Below, one piece after another: positions 15,750 to 25,969 of a stretch of 64,000 bases of DNA. The DNA is taken from assembly GCF_022346995.1 (NCBI RefSeq), contig NZ_JAKRNM010000001.1, forward strand, positions 1,364,001-1,428,000, read 5' to 3'. Both the position numbers and the translations under genes were made by a program. This DNA is from Paenibacillus sp. ACRRY (GTDB taxonomy: Bacteria > Bacillota > Bacilli > Paenibacillales > Paenibacillaceae). Each line of letters begins with the position of its first letter. The stretch's first letter is position 1. Under the pieces are notes generated by a model. The model saw only the letters and a list, made by a program, of their open reading frames with translations. It did not search any database and was not told the origin of the DNA.

Positions 15750-16718
15750 TCAAGTCGTTTCACGCTCAATCAGTTGATAACGCAGACGCTCAGAATGCAG
15801 TTCCTCCTTCCCCAGTACGGCCCAAAGTTGATGGAATGCCTGGGTTGCCTGTTCTGCGATCGGATTATGTATAGTCGTTATACCAAGTACACGGGACAAT
15901 TCGATATCGTCAAACCCGACAATCGCGAGCTGCTCAGGAACCTGGATATTCTGTTTGCGCGCTTCGCACAAAATCCCAATCGCTGCGTAGTCATTTGAAC
16001 ACAACACAGCTTGTGGAAGCTCAGGAGCTTGGACCAGTCTACGCATGGCTTGCTCTCCATCTGTTGAAGTAAATATGGAATATTGATACGCCTCACGCAT
16101 CACTGGGAGTCCCTTCTCCTCCATAAAGGATTCATAGGCCTGTCTCCGGCTCTGGGTGTTCAAGCTCTCGGCTCTGCCAAAAGCATTGGCAATTCGCGTG
16201 TACCCCTTGGAAACGAGGTGCTCCAGCGCCAGTCTGTATCCTTCGGCCTGATCCATCGCTACAGACGGAATTTCATCTTGTCCCATACGCTGCCAGGAAA
16301 CAATCGGTCCATATTCGCAATATGCCTTCAGTTTCTCCGGAGGATTCACACAGGTCATAATCACCAGCCCATCCACCCGCTTGCTGCGCAAATCTTCGAA
16401 TGCCTGCAGCTCAATCTCCGCATCGCCACGCGTCGTGTAGATCAGGGTCTGGAACCCGTAATCCATCGCTGTATCAATGAACTGGTTCATAAACGCCAGT
16501 ATGATCTCATTGGTTGCCGATGTGACGATCCCTATCTGTTTGGTTTGTCCGGTAGACAGCGAGATCGCATTGCGATTCGGAATATAATTCAATTGTTTCA
16601 TGATTTCCGTAATTTTCTGACGGGCTTCGGAGCTGACATGCGGAGAATGATTAATCACTCTGGATACCGTCGCTTTCGAATAGCCCGACCGCTTCATAAT
16701 TTCATCGAATTTGGACAT
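15750..16718 (-). CDS. LacI-family regulator divergent from the GH1 gene
   Basis: A 322-aa regulator with the DNA-binding segment SGYSKATVSRVINHSPHVSS and hinge QLNYIPNRNA, then a sugar-binding-like sensor domain (about 60-320) ending in VGFDDIELSRVLGITTIHNP. The first helix is unusual: it starts KFDEIMKRSGYSKA, shorter than the common TIKDVAKLAGVS. The ATG follows AAAGGTG by 5 bases. It is divergent from the GH1 6-phospho-beta-glucosidase with 157 bases between, so it most likely regulates that gene. Confidence 0.93.
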   Translation of the reverse strand: MSKFDEIMKRSGYSKATVSRVINHSPHVSSEARQKITEIMKQLNYIPNRNAISLSTGQTKQIGIVTSATNEIILAFMNQFIDTAMDYGFQTLIYTTRGDAEIELQAFEDLRSKRVDGLVIMTCVNPPEKLKAYCEYGPIVSWQRMGQDEIPSVAMDQAEGYRLALEHLVSKGYTRIANAFGRAESLNTQSRRQAYESFMEEKGLPVMREAYQYSIFTSTDGEQAMRRLVQAPELPQAVLCSNDYAAIGILCEARKQNIQVPEQLAIVGFDDIELSRVLGITTIHNPIAEQATQAFHQLWAVLGKEELHSERLRYQLIERETT

Positions 16719-16788
16719 TGGATCACCTTTCTTGCCTACTGCCTATGCTGAATTATAGTATGCCTCATCCAAAGATGAAAAGTAAAAC

Positions 16789-16817
16789 TTGACGTGTAAC
16801 CCGTTCCAACGTTTAAG
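16789..16817 (+). promoter_or_regulatory. Probable promoter of the GH1 gene
   Basis: TTGACG (16789-16794), 17-base spacer, TTTAAG (16812-16817), 58 bases before the GH1 start. The -10 match is weak. The spacer holds AACCCGTTCCAACGTT, a possible imperfect LacI site. Confidence 0.45.
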
Positions 16818-16845
16818 CTTTTTTTGTGCAGTGCTGCGAATCTAA

Positions 16846-18309
<1,464 letters not shown>

Positions 18310-18345
18310 TTATTCCATCATGAAAATGAATCAGTTGTAGATTGG

Positions 18346-18420
18346 CCCCTCATACAGAAAACACAGACGCACGCACCGTCATTATATACGAGCGACTTCA
18401 TCTGTGTTCTGTCTGAGGGG
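18346..18420. terminator. Long inverted repeat, terminator-like
   Basis: CCCCTCA (18346-18352) pairs with TGAGGGG (18414-18420), continuing inward through ACAGAA/TTCTGT and ACACAGA/TCTGTGT around a loop of about 30 bases. It sits between the convergent GH1 and ROK genes. The T-tract is poor, so termination strength is uncertain. Confidence 0.55.
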
Positions 18421-18440
18421 TACTTATTATATTGAATGAT

Positions 18441-19445
18441 TCACGTAATCTGAATGATGTTAGGCTCAAGCTCTTTTAAAGTTAACCACCGCATGCCCGC
18501 TTCAAAATGCTCCTGAAAAGATTCATTTAAAATGACTTCTGGGAAAACAGGCATGCGCTGCCCAGCTCGATACGATTCCCAGCCCCGAATAAATGCCTCT
18601 GCTTCTACCTGGCTCTGATAAACAACAACTCTGTCCGGTGCGAGAACCGCATTAACGATTTGAATAATTTTATATACCGATTCAGCAAACACTTCTGACT
18701 GCATGGGACTGTACCAGTCCATATCCAAGGGAAGAAATTTGATCTCACCAGCCATGCCGTTCTTGCCTTTAACCACTTTTCCATTAAGGTAAATGCCCAT
18801 GCCCGGAGGATAATGGGTCGGAAAGTAAATTCCGATCACGCTGTTTCCCTCATCCATTTCCTCCTGAGAACAATAACCGCTAACTGCAGCGTTCACGTCA
18901 TTTTCCACCATGACTGGCAGTCCAAATCTTGCTTCAATCTCCTCGGCCATACGAACACCCTTCAGCTGCTGATGACTGCTTACCGTGATCTCTCCGTTCA
19001 CCGTTTGCCCGGGAATCCCGATTCCAATGCCTTTGATAGAAGGATGCTGAGTGAGAATTGGTTCAATGATTCCGAGAAATTGTGTTTGATCAAATACAGG
19101 CAGTGTATGTTCTTCCTTCAACAAAATGGTGTTCTCCAAATTGATGACGGTTGCCGTAATGACATCCTGCCCCTGCTTGTCATTCATATAGATCACCAGG
19201 GCCAGGCTGAAATCATAATTATAGCGGTAAGTTAGCGCGGGCCTGCCCCCGTTGGAGGGAATTGTCTCATCCTCGTAGAGTTCCCCGAGTTCGCACAATT
19301 CCTTAACCAGTGAATTCACCGTAACCACACTCAATTTGGTCAAGGACGCAAGTTGTGGCTTGGTTGCTGTCTCCACCTGTTTCATGACTTGGCGCACGTT
19401 GTTTATATTAATCTCTTTCATCAAATTAGCATTTGCTATTTTCAT
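18441..19445 (-). CDS. ROK-family transcriptional regulator
   Basis: A 334-aa NagC/XylR-type regulator. The N-terminal winged helix (about 1-70) contains QLASLTKLSVVTVNSLVKEL. The ROK body holds IKGIGIGIPG, MVENDVNAA and GMAGEIKFLPL. The zinc-binding Cys cluster of sugar-kinase ROK members is not evident, which favours a regulator over a kinase. I choose the ATG at 19445 with GGAGG 11 bases upstream; a longer frame starts at 19493. It is convergent with the GH1 gene and has no obvious target next to it, although control of GH1 or the MFS gene is possible. Confidence 0.88.
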   Translation of the reverse strand: MKIANANLMKEININNVRQVMKQVETATKPQLASLTKLSVVTVNSLVKELCELGELYEDETIPSNGGRPALTYRYNYDFSLALVIYMNDKQGQDVITATVINLENTILLKEEHTLPVFDQTQFLGIIEPILTQHPSIKGIGIGIPGQTVNGEITVSSHQQLKGVRMAEEIEARFGLPVMVENDVNAAVSGYCSQEEMDEGNSVIGIYFPTHYPPGMGIYLNGKVVKGKNGMAGEIKFLPLDMDWYSPMQSEVFAESVYKIIQIVNAVLAPDRVVVYQSQVEAEAFIRGWESYRAGQRMPVFPEVILNESFQEHFEAGMRWLTLKELEPNIIQIT

Positions 19446-19579
19446 AAGCGTTCCAGCCTCCAAATTTCGAACCTCAATGTAACCACTATACAATATCTTG
19501 AAAGTGATTAAAAACGGCTGCTATGAAAACGAATCGTTGACATGACCCATGTTCTGCGTTGTTTCAGGTTTACGAATAC

Positions 19580-19629
19580 AAAAAGAGCACACCGTCTATG
19601 CTGGTTCGATAGACTGGCGCACTCTTTTC
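19580..19629. terminator. Bidirectional terminator after the MFS gene
   Basis: AAAGAG...GTCTAT (ending about 19599) pairs with ATAGAC...CTCTTT across a short loop, flanked by A and T runs. It ends 10 bases from the MFS stop codon. Confidence 0.7.
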
Positions 19630-19638
19630 GTATCATTC

Positions 19639-20802
19639 TTATGCAGGGGCCTGTACCGATTGTTCCTTGCGGCTAATCGCATATATGGCCGTGACCAAGC
19701 CCAGAAGAATCAGAATCGAACCTACCCAGCCGTTATACAGAATGGTGGAATGATCAATCACCATCCCGCCAACATACGTGCCGAGGGCAATCCCTGCGTG
19801 GGCAATTCCGGAATTGGTGCTGATCAATGATTCCGCTGTTTCTGGAGATGTTTTGATAATTAGACTATTCTGCACTGGCGTAACCGTCCAGCTCAAGGCA
19901 CTCCAGATGCTCAGCAGGATGAGGAACGCAATTAGAGGCAGTTCAACACTGAATGGGATAACAGCCATACTCACAATGAAAGGAATTAACACAATGACGA
20001 TGGCTTTTGCTGGATGCAAGCGGTCCGATAGCACGCCCCCAAGTCCGCCACCGGCAACAGCCGCGATGCCAAACATCATGTAGATAAAGGTAACCATCGT
20101 CGAACTTGCACCAATCGTTTCCTGGAGAAACGGTGTGAAATACGCATATAACGTCAAATGACCCGCCAGAACCAATAAGGTAGTCGCATGAATCGCGAGC
20201 ATCCTCGGATTCCACAGTGCAGCAAACTGACGTTTCAAAGAGACGACAGGCACCGGCTGAACCCGCTGCATGACAAGACCAATGGCTACCATGACAATTG
20301 CAGTCAAAATGGCAATAAAAATAAAGACTTCACGCCATCCGGCCAGATTACCCACAAATATTCCGAGGGGAACCCCGAGAATGAGTGATGCACTCCCACC
20401 CATCGTAATAATACCTACCGCACGTCCTTTGTACTTCGGTTCCACAATGCGAGCAGCAAGTGTCAGAGACAATACGAAAATGAGCGAGCCTGTCGCAGCA
20501 CCGAGTGCCCTGCCTGCCATCAGCATATAAAAGTTGGCACTGAAAGCGGAAATAAGATTGCTGACCAGGAAGATCAGCAGGGTGTACATGTATACCTTCT
20601 TACGCTCAAATCTGGCCGTTACGTTTAACAGAATCGGTGCAGATATGGCATATACCAACGAAAAGATGGATATTAAATAACCGGCTTTCGCCAGAGTCAA
20701 ATGAAGATCTGCAGCAATCAGATCGAGAATACCGCCCAAAATAAGTTCCACGGTTCCAACCACAAATGCCGCAATTGCAAGCAAATACACTTTTTTATTC
20801 AT
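19639..20802 (-). CDS. MFS transporter (DHA1 / PbuE-like)
   Basis: A 387-aa, 12-segment major facilitator. The start KKVYLLAIAAFVVGTVELIL and the RFERKK loop between segments 2 and 3 resemble drug and purine exporters of the PbuE/AraJ type. ATG 20802 follows GGGGG by 9 bases. A TrmB-type regulator is encoded just upstream in the same direction, separated by a terminator and a promoter with an overlapping dyad, so the pair looks like a regulator and its efflux target. The exported compound is unknown. Confidence 0.88.
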   Translation of the reverse strand: MNKKVYLLAIAAFVVGTVELILGGILDLIAADLHLTLAKAGYLISIFSLVYAISAPILLNVTARFERKKVYMYTLLIFLVSNLISAFSANFYMLMAGRALGAATGSLIFVLSLTLAARIVEPKYKGRAVGIITMGGSASLILGVPLGIFVGNLAGWREVFIFIAILTAIVMVAIGLVMQRVQPVPVVSLKRQFAALWNPRMLAIHATTLLVLAGHLTLYAYFTPFLQETIGASSTMVTFIYMMFGIAAVAGGGLGGVLSDRLHPAKAIVIVLIPFIVSMAVIPFSVELPLIAFLILLSIWSALSWTVTPVQNSLIIKTSPETAESLISTNSGIAHAGIALGTYVGGMVIDHSTILYNGWVGSILILLGLVTAIYAISRKEQSVQAPA

Positions 20803-20822
20803 TTCATAAATCCCCCTCAAAA

Positions 20823-20863
20823 GTTACAACTACGATAGTAACCTATAAAGGGTGAAAATTCAA
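20823..20863 (-). promoter_or_regulatory. MFS promoter with overlapping operator-like dyad
   Basis: Minus strand: TTGAAT (20863-20858), 17-base spacer, TACTAT (20840-20835), 33 bases before the MFS start. The dyad GTTAC-N10-GTAAC (20823-20842) covers the -10 box, as a repressor site would. TrmB control is inferred. Confidence 0.6.
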
Positions 20864-20892
20864 TAAAAAAAACTATTCCATAAAAGAATAGC
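20863..20892 (-). terminator. Terminator after the TrmB gene
   Basis: CTATTC (20873-20878) with GAATAG (20886-20891) and eight T on the minus strand (20872-20865). Confidence 0.7.
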
Positions 20893-20895
20893 TTT

Positions 20896-21648
20896 CTAAT
20901 AGATCAACCGGGCCAGCAGCTTGGATATTTCTTCATCCTGCAGTAGTTGATCTCCATATTTTTTGGTGATTTGAGTGAGGGCAATATCATGATAAAAATA
21001 ATCCGTCATCGCTTTGACAATCGGCTTGGACGTCGTCTTAATCGCTTTCCAAGAGTCATTTTCAATGCCTGCGAACAGCAGATAGGCATGGTCTACAATC
21101 AGCAGCTGCAATGGTTCCAGCTTGTCCAGCATGGGAATTAAAGCGTACTTGTTCGTTAAGGATGTCTCTAATCCTCCCACCGATAACACCTCAACATGCA
21201 CACCTTGCTGTTCCTTTTGTTCCAACAGTGTACGGTAGTTCTCCATCTTCTCATTCCAGGCCAGAAATAGAATTGATGTATCGGCCTCTGCCATAAGCTG
21301 TTCAATATTGGAACCAATCGATGTTTCATCCTTCAGTGTCCAAATATGCTCATCCGTGAACGTTCGTTTGATTTTATAAGCATTCAATTCCTCGATATCC
21401 TTCTCAAAATCCGCTTTGATCTTCAAAATAACGGACTGGAGATCCACGGCCGTATACAATTTTTTCTTGCCATTCATGGTGGTCAATACAATCCCTTTAT
21501 CGATAAGCCGGTTTAATACTTCGTAAATTTTGGCTTTGGGCACATTGGAGTGATTGACGATGGATGATGCATCGAGTGGTTCCTCTTGAGCGAAGATGGC
21601 CTCATACACCTGACTTTCGTACTGCGTAAAACCGAATTTCTGTAACAT
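20896..21648 (-). CDS. TrmB-family transcriptional regulator
   Basis: A 250-aa protein with an N-terminal winged helix (about 1-80): FGFTQYESQVYEAIFAQEEP, then SNVPKAKIYEVLNRLIDKG, the hallmark of TrmB/sugar-responsive regulators. A coiled segment follows (about 80-100), then a phospholipase-D-like effector domain (about 115-215) with ADTSILFLAWNEKM. ATG 21648 follows GAAGG by 7 bases. It is upstream of an MFS exporter with its own promoter and operator-like dyad. The ligand is unknown. Confidence 0.9.
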   Translation of the reverse strand: MLQKFGFTQYESQVYEAIFAQEEPLDASSIVNHSNVPKAKIYEVLNRLIDKGIVLTTMNGKKKLYTAVDLQSVILKIKADFEKDIEELNAYKIKRTFTDEHIWTLKDETSIGSNIEQLMAEADTSILFLAWNEKMENYRTLLEQKEQQGVHVEVLSVGGLETSLTNKYALIPMLDKLEPLQLLIVDHAYLLFAGIENDSWKAIKTTSKPIVKAMTDYFYHDIALTQITKKYGDQLLQDEEISKLLARLIY

Positions 21649-21800
21649 GTGTGGACCTTCGCTCCTTCTGGATATGTATCGTTCTGTATGTTTTCAGTTT
21701 AGACATCGGCTTCGCCCTTGTCCAGTTTCATATAACGGACTTCGGGTGGTTATATTAAGATTCGGGTACACATTTTGATTATAAAGGAGCTGTATCGTCC

Positions 21801-21929
21801 ATGGAAAGCACCCATGAATTTGTACAAAAGGTAAATGAGAATGCCGAGAAGGCCCGTCATAACAAGAACAATGGTAAAGGAACGCCGAGCGACAAGCTGC
21901 CGACCAAACAGCACGGAACCAAAAAGTAA
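21801..21929 (+). CDS. DUF4023-type small protein
   Basis: A 42-aa hydrophilic protein beginning MESTHEFVQKV and ending in DKLPTKQHGTKK. From memory this matches the small DUF4023 family of Bacillales (about 38-45 residues), which has no known function. AAAGGAG lies about 11 bases before the ATG. The composition (Lys, Asn, Gln, Thr; no hydrophobic core) suggests a disordered or nucleic-acid-associated peptide, perhaps a minor spore protein (inference). A hairpin follows at 21993-22020. Confidence 0.72.
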   Translation: MESTHEFVQKVNENAEKARHNKNNGKGTPSDKLPTKQHGTKK

Positions 21930-21992
21930 GTTAAATGAGTGGATTCTAGTATTTTGGACTAAGCTTCCTTCGTAATCATTGTTCCCGTAAGT

Positions 21993-22020
21993 GAAAGGAT
22001 CTCGCGGTAGAGATCCTTTC
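21993..22020 (+). terminator. Hairpin after the DUF4023 gene
   Basis: Perfect 11-bp stem GAAAGGATCTC / GAGATCCTTTC with a 6-base loop, followed only by CTCTC, so the T-tract is weak. Confidence 0.55.
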
Positions 22021-22165
22021 CTCTCAATCAAACCGAATTCACTTCCAAAGCTTTCTTTATTGATATCAGCCTGTTTATATAGCATGGAGTAATTCGTCTA
22101 GCACATCCTATCACTGCTTTTCATTTAATATAGAGAACCTATAATAATAGAAAAGAGATGATACG

Positions 22166-22435
22166 ATGGCTTGTCGAACTTGTAAAACAGCACCTCGTCA
22201 ACCAGATCTCGTGTTAATCTACTGGTCCAGAAACCCGCTTGTACCGGGATCTGCTCGAAGAATCAGAAGTGTTCGTGTGATTGGAAACACATCACCATGC
22301 ACATTCTCCCTGGTACCCGGTGCTTTGTTAATCAATGCTCTAAACTGTTTGCTGGACCATGACATCGGTTTTAAAGTCGTATATCGTAAAAACACATCCC
22401 CGATCTCCGGGGTTATACTATTGAAACGCAAATAA
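22166..22435 (+). CDS. Hypothetical 89-aa protein
   Basis: Not recognised. The product begins MACRTCKTAP (a CxxC pair), is basic overall, and has a central segment FSLVPGALLINALNCLLDHD followed by a basic tail ending VILLKRK. A GAGATG element lies 5-10 bases before the ATG, which is only a fair ribosome site. It stands alone between the DUF4023 gene and the convergent binding-protein gene. It could be a small metal-binding or surface protein, but nothing proves translation. Confidence 0.5.
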   Translation: MACRTCKTAPRQPDLVLIYWSRNPLVPGSARRIRSVRVIGNTSPCTFSLVPGALLINALNCLLDHDIGFKVVYRKNTSPISGVILLKRK

Positions 22436-22511
22436 GTAATGAAGTCATTCCGTTTTTAAAACACATGGATTACACTATAGTCCTAATATATTGAAAGTAT
22501 ATTCAAGTACC

Positions 22512-22549
22512 AAAAGTGCCACAATACAAATTCAATTGTACTGTGGCAC
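22512..22549 (-). terminator. Terminator of the binding-protein gene
   Basis: GTGCCACA (22516-22523) pairs with TGTGGCAC (22542-22549) and the stem extends inward; TTTT follows on the minus strand. Confidence 0.8.
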
Positions 22550-22556
22550 ATCTTGT

Positions 22557-24200
22557 TTATTTATTGGCATTAATGGCTTCATTGACTTCCTGTGTAATCT
22601 GATCTCCGCCAAGCTTTTTCCAGTTGGCTACAAAGTTATCGAATTCATCAATCGACAGGTTGCCATAGATGATTTTCAAAAATGTCTCCGCTCTAAGCTT
22701 ATCCAGTGTAGCCTGCTTCGTATTCATGGTTCTCGTTGGAGCATATATAAATTCATTCATCACAATCAGGTCATTGTCACGATAGTATTTGATAACGCCT
22801 TGTGAGCTTTCCGGTCCAAAGATGCGTTCCATATGCCATTTATCCAGATTACCGTTACGGTAATCCATAATATCATCATAGAACAGCTTCGCTTCAAGCC
22901 CAAGTCCAGAAATGTCTCCGGTTTTCAGGGCCTGTTCCACTTCGTCCTGAGCCTTTACGTTTTTGTTGGCAGGCAGATTGGACACCGTTGCGTTATGAAA
23001 ACCAAGTCCGGTTAAGCCATTCAAATAATCTGCGCGCTCCTTCTCTGCCGATTCTCCGAACATCTTCTCTGCCTGGAAGTTCAGGAGTTTAACGAGTGCT
23101 TCCGGATGCTCATACCCTTTGCGGACTGCGAATATGCCGCCCAGACTGAGGTGGTTCTGTGTTTTGGCTGGCTGATCATCGATGGATTGTACTGGATAAG
23201 GCAACCAATCGACATTCTGGTCTTTCTTAATCATACTGCTGACTTGAAATGGGGCCCATTGCGGTAAAAAGAACATGCCAGACTTCCCTGCGTTCACGTC
23301 CTCCATCATTTTCGCAAAATCCTTCACCCCGAATTCGGGATCCAGCACGCCCTTTTGATACAAATTCTGCAGTTCTCTCAAGCCTTCCTTCACCTCGGGC
23401 TGAATGGTACCATTCACAACCTGCCCAGATGCGTCCTTGATCCAGGTTTCGAGATACCCATGATACCCCAGCAAGAACGCATTGATGGGCAAATCCTTAT
23501 TCAGCGCGATCCCGTACGTATCATCTTTGCCATTGCCATCCGGATCTTCGAACGTGAACGCTTCTGCAATCTGGATGACATCCTGCATCGATTTTGGCGC
23601 TTCAAGCCCTACCTTTTTCAACCAGTCCTGTCTGATCCAGATCATGTCCGATGAATCAAGTGAACCCGGAAAACTCACCATGGCGTAGATCTTGCCATCT
23701 TTGGTCACGGGTTTCAATCCTGCTCCGTCTTCTGCAGACATAAATTCTTTGACCAGATCCGATGCGTACTTATCATATACTTCCGTTAAATCTTCAAGCA
23801 TGCCCGCTTCATGTAATTGCTCGAACTGCACCGCACTTACTTTCAATACGTCAGGCAAATCTCCGCTTGCAAGGGTCACATTCATTTTATCGTTGTAATT
23901 GGCATCCGGCACAATCCAGTCATATGTTACTTCAATGCCGAGCTCATCCTTGTAACCGCGGGTCCAAATATTGTTCGCATGTGTATCCCCTTGAGCGAGC
24001 GATTCCTTACCCGTTTCGTTCATCGTCGAGGTTAATTTAATTGGCGGGTCATACTTGGTGAGTGGTCCTCCAGCATCCTGCTGTGTACTGGGCTTGGTTT
24101 CGCTCTCTGCGTTACCAGCATCTGATGAACAGGCTGCAAGAGTCCCTGCCAGGATCATGCTAAGCGATAACAATGAAAGCCTTTTGAATGACATATTCAT
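22557..24200 (-). CDS. Sugar ABC transporter solute-binding lipoprotein
   Basis: A 547-aa LplA-like binding protein. It has a basic start (MNMSFKRL), a hydrophobic stretch and the lipobox LAAC followed by a Ser/Glu/Thr-rich tether. ATG 24200 follows GGGG by 9 bases; a longer frame to 24245 has no ribosome site. It is the last gene of a unit that also encodes a YesM/YesN sensor pair and two permeases, next to arabinan-degrading enzymes, so arabino-oligosaccharides are the likely ligand (inference from context). A possible CcpA site lies 53-66 bases upstream. Confidence 0.92.
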   Translation of the reverse strand: MNMSFKRLSLLSLSMILAGTLAACSSDAGNAESETKPSTQQDAGGPLTKYDPPIKLTSTMNETGKESLAQGDTHANNIWTRGYKDELGIEVTYDWIVPDANYNDKMNVTLASGDLPDVLKVSAVQFEQLHEAGMLEDLTEVYDKYASDLVKEFMSAEDGAGLKPVTKDGKIYAMVSFPGSLDSSDMIWIRQDWLKKVGLEAPKSMQDVIQIAEAFTFEDPDGNGKDDTYGIALNKDLPINAFLLGYHGYLETWIKDASGQVVNGTIQPEVKEGLRELQNLYQKGVLDPEFGVKDFAKMMEDVNAGKSGMFFLPQWAPFQVSSMIKKDQNVDWLPYPVQSIDDQPAKTQNHLSLGGIFAVRKGYEHPEALVKLLNFQAEKMFGESAEKERADYLNGLTGLGFHNATVSNLPANKNVKAQDEVEQALKTGDISGLGLEAKLFYDDIMDYRNGNLDKWHMERIFGPESSQGVIKYYRDNDLIVMNEFIYAPTRTMNTKQATLDKLRAETFLKIIYGNLSIDEFDNFVANWKKLGGDQITQEVNEAINANK

Positions 24201-24252
24201 ACGACGAATCCCCCTTTTTGTTCCTCCCGTGAGGTATGTGTTCATTGTATAA

Positions 24253-24266
24253 AGAAAGCGCTATCA
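24253..24266 (-). promoter_or_regulatory. Possible CcpA (cre) site
   Basis: Minus strand TGATAGCGCTTTCT matches the cre pattern TGWAANCGNTNWCA at 12 of 14 positions, centred on AGCGCT. It lies between the response-regulator and binding-protein genes. Confidence 0.5.
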
Positions 24267-24322
24267 GTTCGAGTGGATCTCGTTTACATCTGGTATCTTT
24301 GATTTACCATTTAAAACGGTTT

Positions 24323-25969
24323 TTAACTTTTTTGATCCCTATACTCCTGAGGCGTACAGCCGATAGCTTTTTTGAAAAAACGATAAAAGTAATGCTGATC
24401 ACTGAACCCGACCTTGGCGGAAATTTCATGCATTTTACACGAAGAACCGAGCAGCAGTTCCTTGCTTCGTTCGATGCGGCGATCATGAATATATTCCGAG
24501 ATGCCCTTACCCGTGATTCGTTTATACCAACGAGACAAGTACGAAGGATTGAGAGAGACTTCCTGCGCAATACGGGTAAGAGAGAGATCGTCCTCCAGAT
24601 GATGCTTGATGTATTGATGGATCGAGATCAAGATTTGAGACTGGTCATTCAGGCGGGTATCGCTCCGCTTCGATATAATCCATTCAAAGGCAGACTGATA
24701 GAAGATGATGAGTTCGGGCCATGGTGTATGGATATCAAAATGCAGCATGCGGGAGAGACCCACCTCTTCCTTCGCAGGTTCATATAGACCCAATTCATGA
24801 AGCAGGTCAATCAAGATACTCCCGGCTTCGGTGTATACCTTCATTCGAAAGAACGGATCTTGAAGCCCCTCCTTCGAACTCTCAGTCCATTTCTGATAAG
24901 AAGTAATCCATTCACTGTCCCCCGCTGCGACATGCTGCTTGACCTGATCCAGATGTAGAGACGCAACCGCCTGCTGGCTCAGTGGATTTGGTACCACGTT
25001 TATATCCGGCTGTACGTTGACACGAAGGAGCTTTTCCATCCCGAGTCCAGGTCCTTCATGAATGGATAATCGCAGCTGCGCGATCGCCTGATTCAATTCC
25101 ATCCAAGCTACAGCCTGTTCACTCACCATGATCGATACAGAGAGGTTAAGGCAATCTGCACACGATTGCTGCACAGACTCAAGCGTTCCATAGACAAAGC
25201 GAAGCGTTTGCTCCCACTGTTCCTGTGCATTCACACGATACGCGGCTGGCTGGATTAAACAAGCAATAACCTGATAATCCAGATCAATTGCCTTGACTGT
25301 CGACTTATCCTGAAGCAGCTCCTCTGCCACATTTGCCACAGCATACCTGATTAAACTTCGATCGGCCTGCGTCTGATAGTTGTTCCATTCCTCCACTCGA
25401 ATAATGACGGGAATAACACCCTCCCCTGAGCGAAAAGGAAGCTGTACGGCATCCAATTCTTCCTGAAGCGAGGAAACATCATGCCTTTCCGTTCGTTTCA
25501 TAAGATCGAGCATTAATTGGCGCTGCAGCTGGGGCAGGGCTCTTGGCAGCTTGCTGCGGAACCAGGCATTCTGGTACCTGAAATCATTTTCTTCCGAGAT
25601 TTGTGCTAAAGCACGTTCTACTGCCGTACGAATCTGACTCATGCCCTCCGTCTTGAGAAGGTAGTCCACCACACAGGGATTGCGTATGGCCTGATGTGCA
25701 TAATCGAATTCGTTATGGCCTGTCAGCAGTAATACTTTGCATCTGGGCCATCGGTCCATGATTTTCTCAATGAGCTCCATGCCATCCATTCCAGGCATAC
25801 AGATATCGCTAAGTACAATATCCACCTTCACAGAGTTCAACCACTCGATCGCTTCGAAGGCTGAATGGGCCTTGATAATCTCCATGTCCTGAAGATTCGC
25901 CTTCTGAAAGAAGGCATATAGTCCGTCCAAAATGACCGGTTCGTCATCAACGATCAGCATCCGCTGCAT
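24323..25969 (-). CDS. YesN-type response regulator with AraC DNA-binding domain
   Basis: A 548-aa response regulator. The receiver domain (about 1-120) starts MQRMLIVDDEP and has the phospho-acceptor Asp in DIVLSDICMPGMDG. A long linker follows (about 120-430), and then a two-unit AraC helix-turn-helix near the C-terminus, with LTRIAQEVSLNPSYLSRWYK and the closing GCTPQEYR. ATG 25969 has GGGAG 7 bases upstream and overlaps the kinase gene by 23 bases, so the two are coupled. It should be phosphorylated by the kinase and switch on the neighbouring transporter and arabinan genes. Confidence 0.93.
   Translation of the reverse strand: MQRMLIVDDEPVILDGLYAFFQKANLQDMEIIKAHSAFEAIEWLNSVKVDIVLSDICMPGMDGMELIEKIMDRWPRCKVLLLTGHNEFDYAHQAIRNPCVVDYLLKTEGMSQIRTAVERALAQISEENDFRYQNAWFRSKLPRALPQLQRQLMLDLMKRTERHDVSSLQEELDAVQLPFRSGEGVIPVIIRVEEWNNYQTQADRSLIRYAVANVAEELLQDKSTVKAIDLDYQVIACLIQPAAYRVNAQEQWEQTLRFVYGTLESVQQSCADCLNLSVSIMVSEQAVAWMELNQAIAQLRLSIHEGPGLGMEKLLRVNVQPDINVVPNPLSQQAVASLHLDQVKQHVAAGDSEWITSYQKWTESSKEGLQDPFFRMKVYTEAGSILIDLLHELGLYEPAKEEVGLSRMLHFDIHTPWPELIIFYQSAFEWIISKRSDTRLNDQSQILISIHQYIKHHLEDDLSLTRIAQEVSLNPSYLSRWYKRITGKGISEYIHDRRIERSKELLLGSSCKMHEISAKVGFSDQHYFYRFFKKAIGCTPQEYRDQKS

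Noticed and set aside
16083..16751. 222-aa plus-strand frame opposite the LacI gene
   Set aside because: Antisense shadow of a well-supported LacI regulator.
21750..22085. 111-aa minus-strand frame over the DUF4023 gene
   Set aside because: Antisense to a small gene with a good ribosome site and a family match; includes the terminator stem.
24300..24320. Palindrome-like AAAACGGTTTTTAA as a second copy of the LacI operator
   Set aside because: Lacks the exact AAAAACGTTTTT core of the two true copies.
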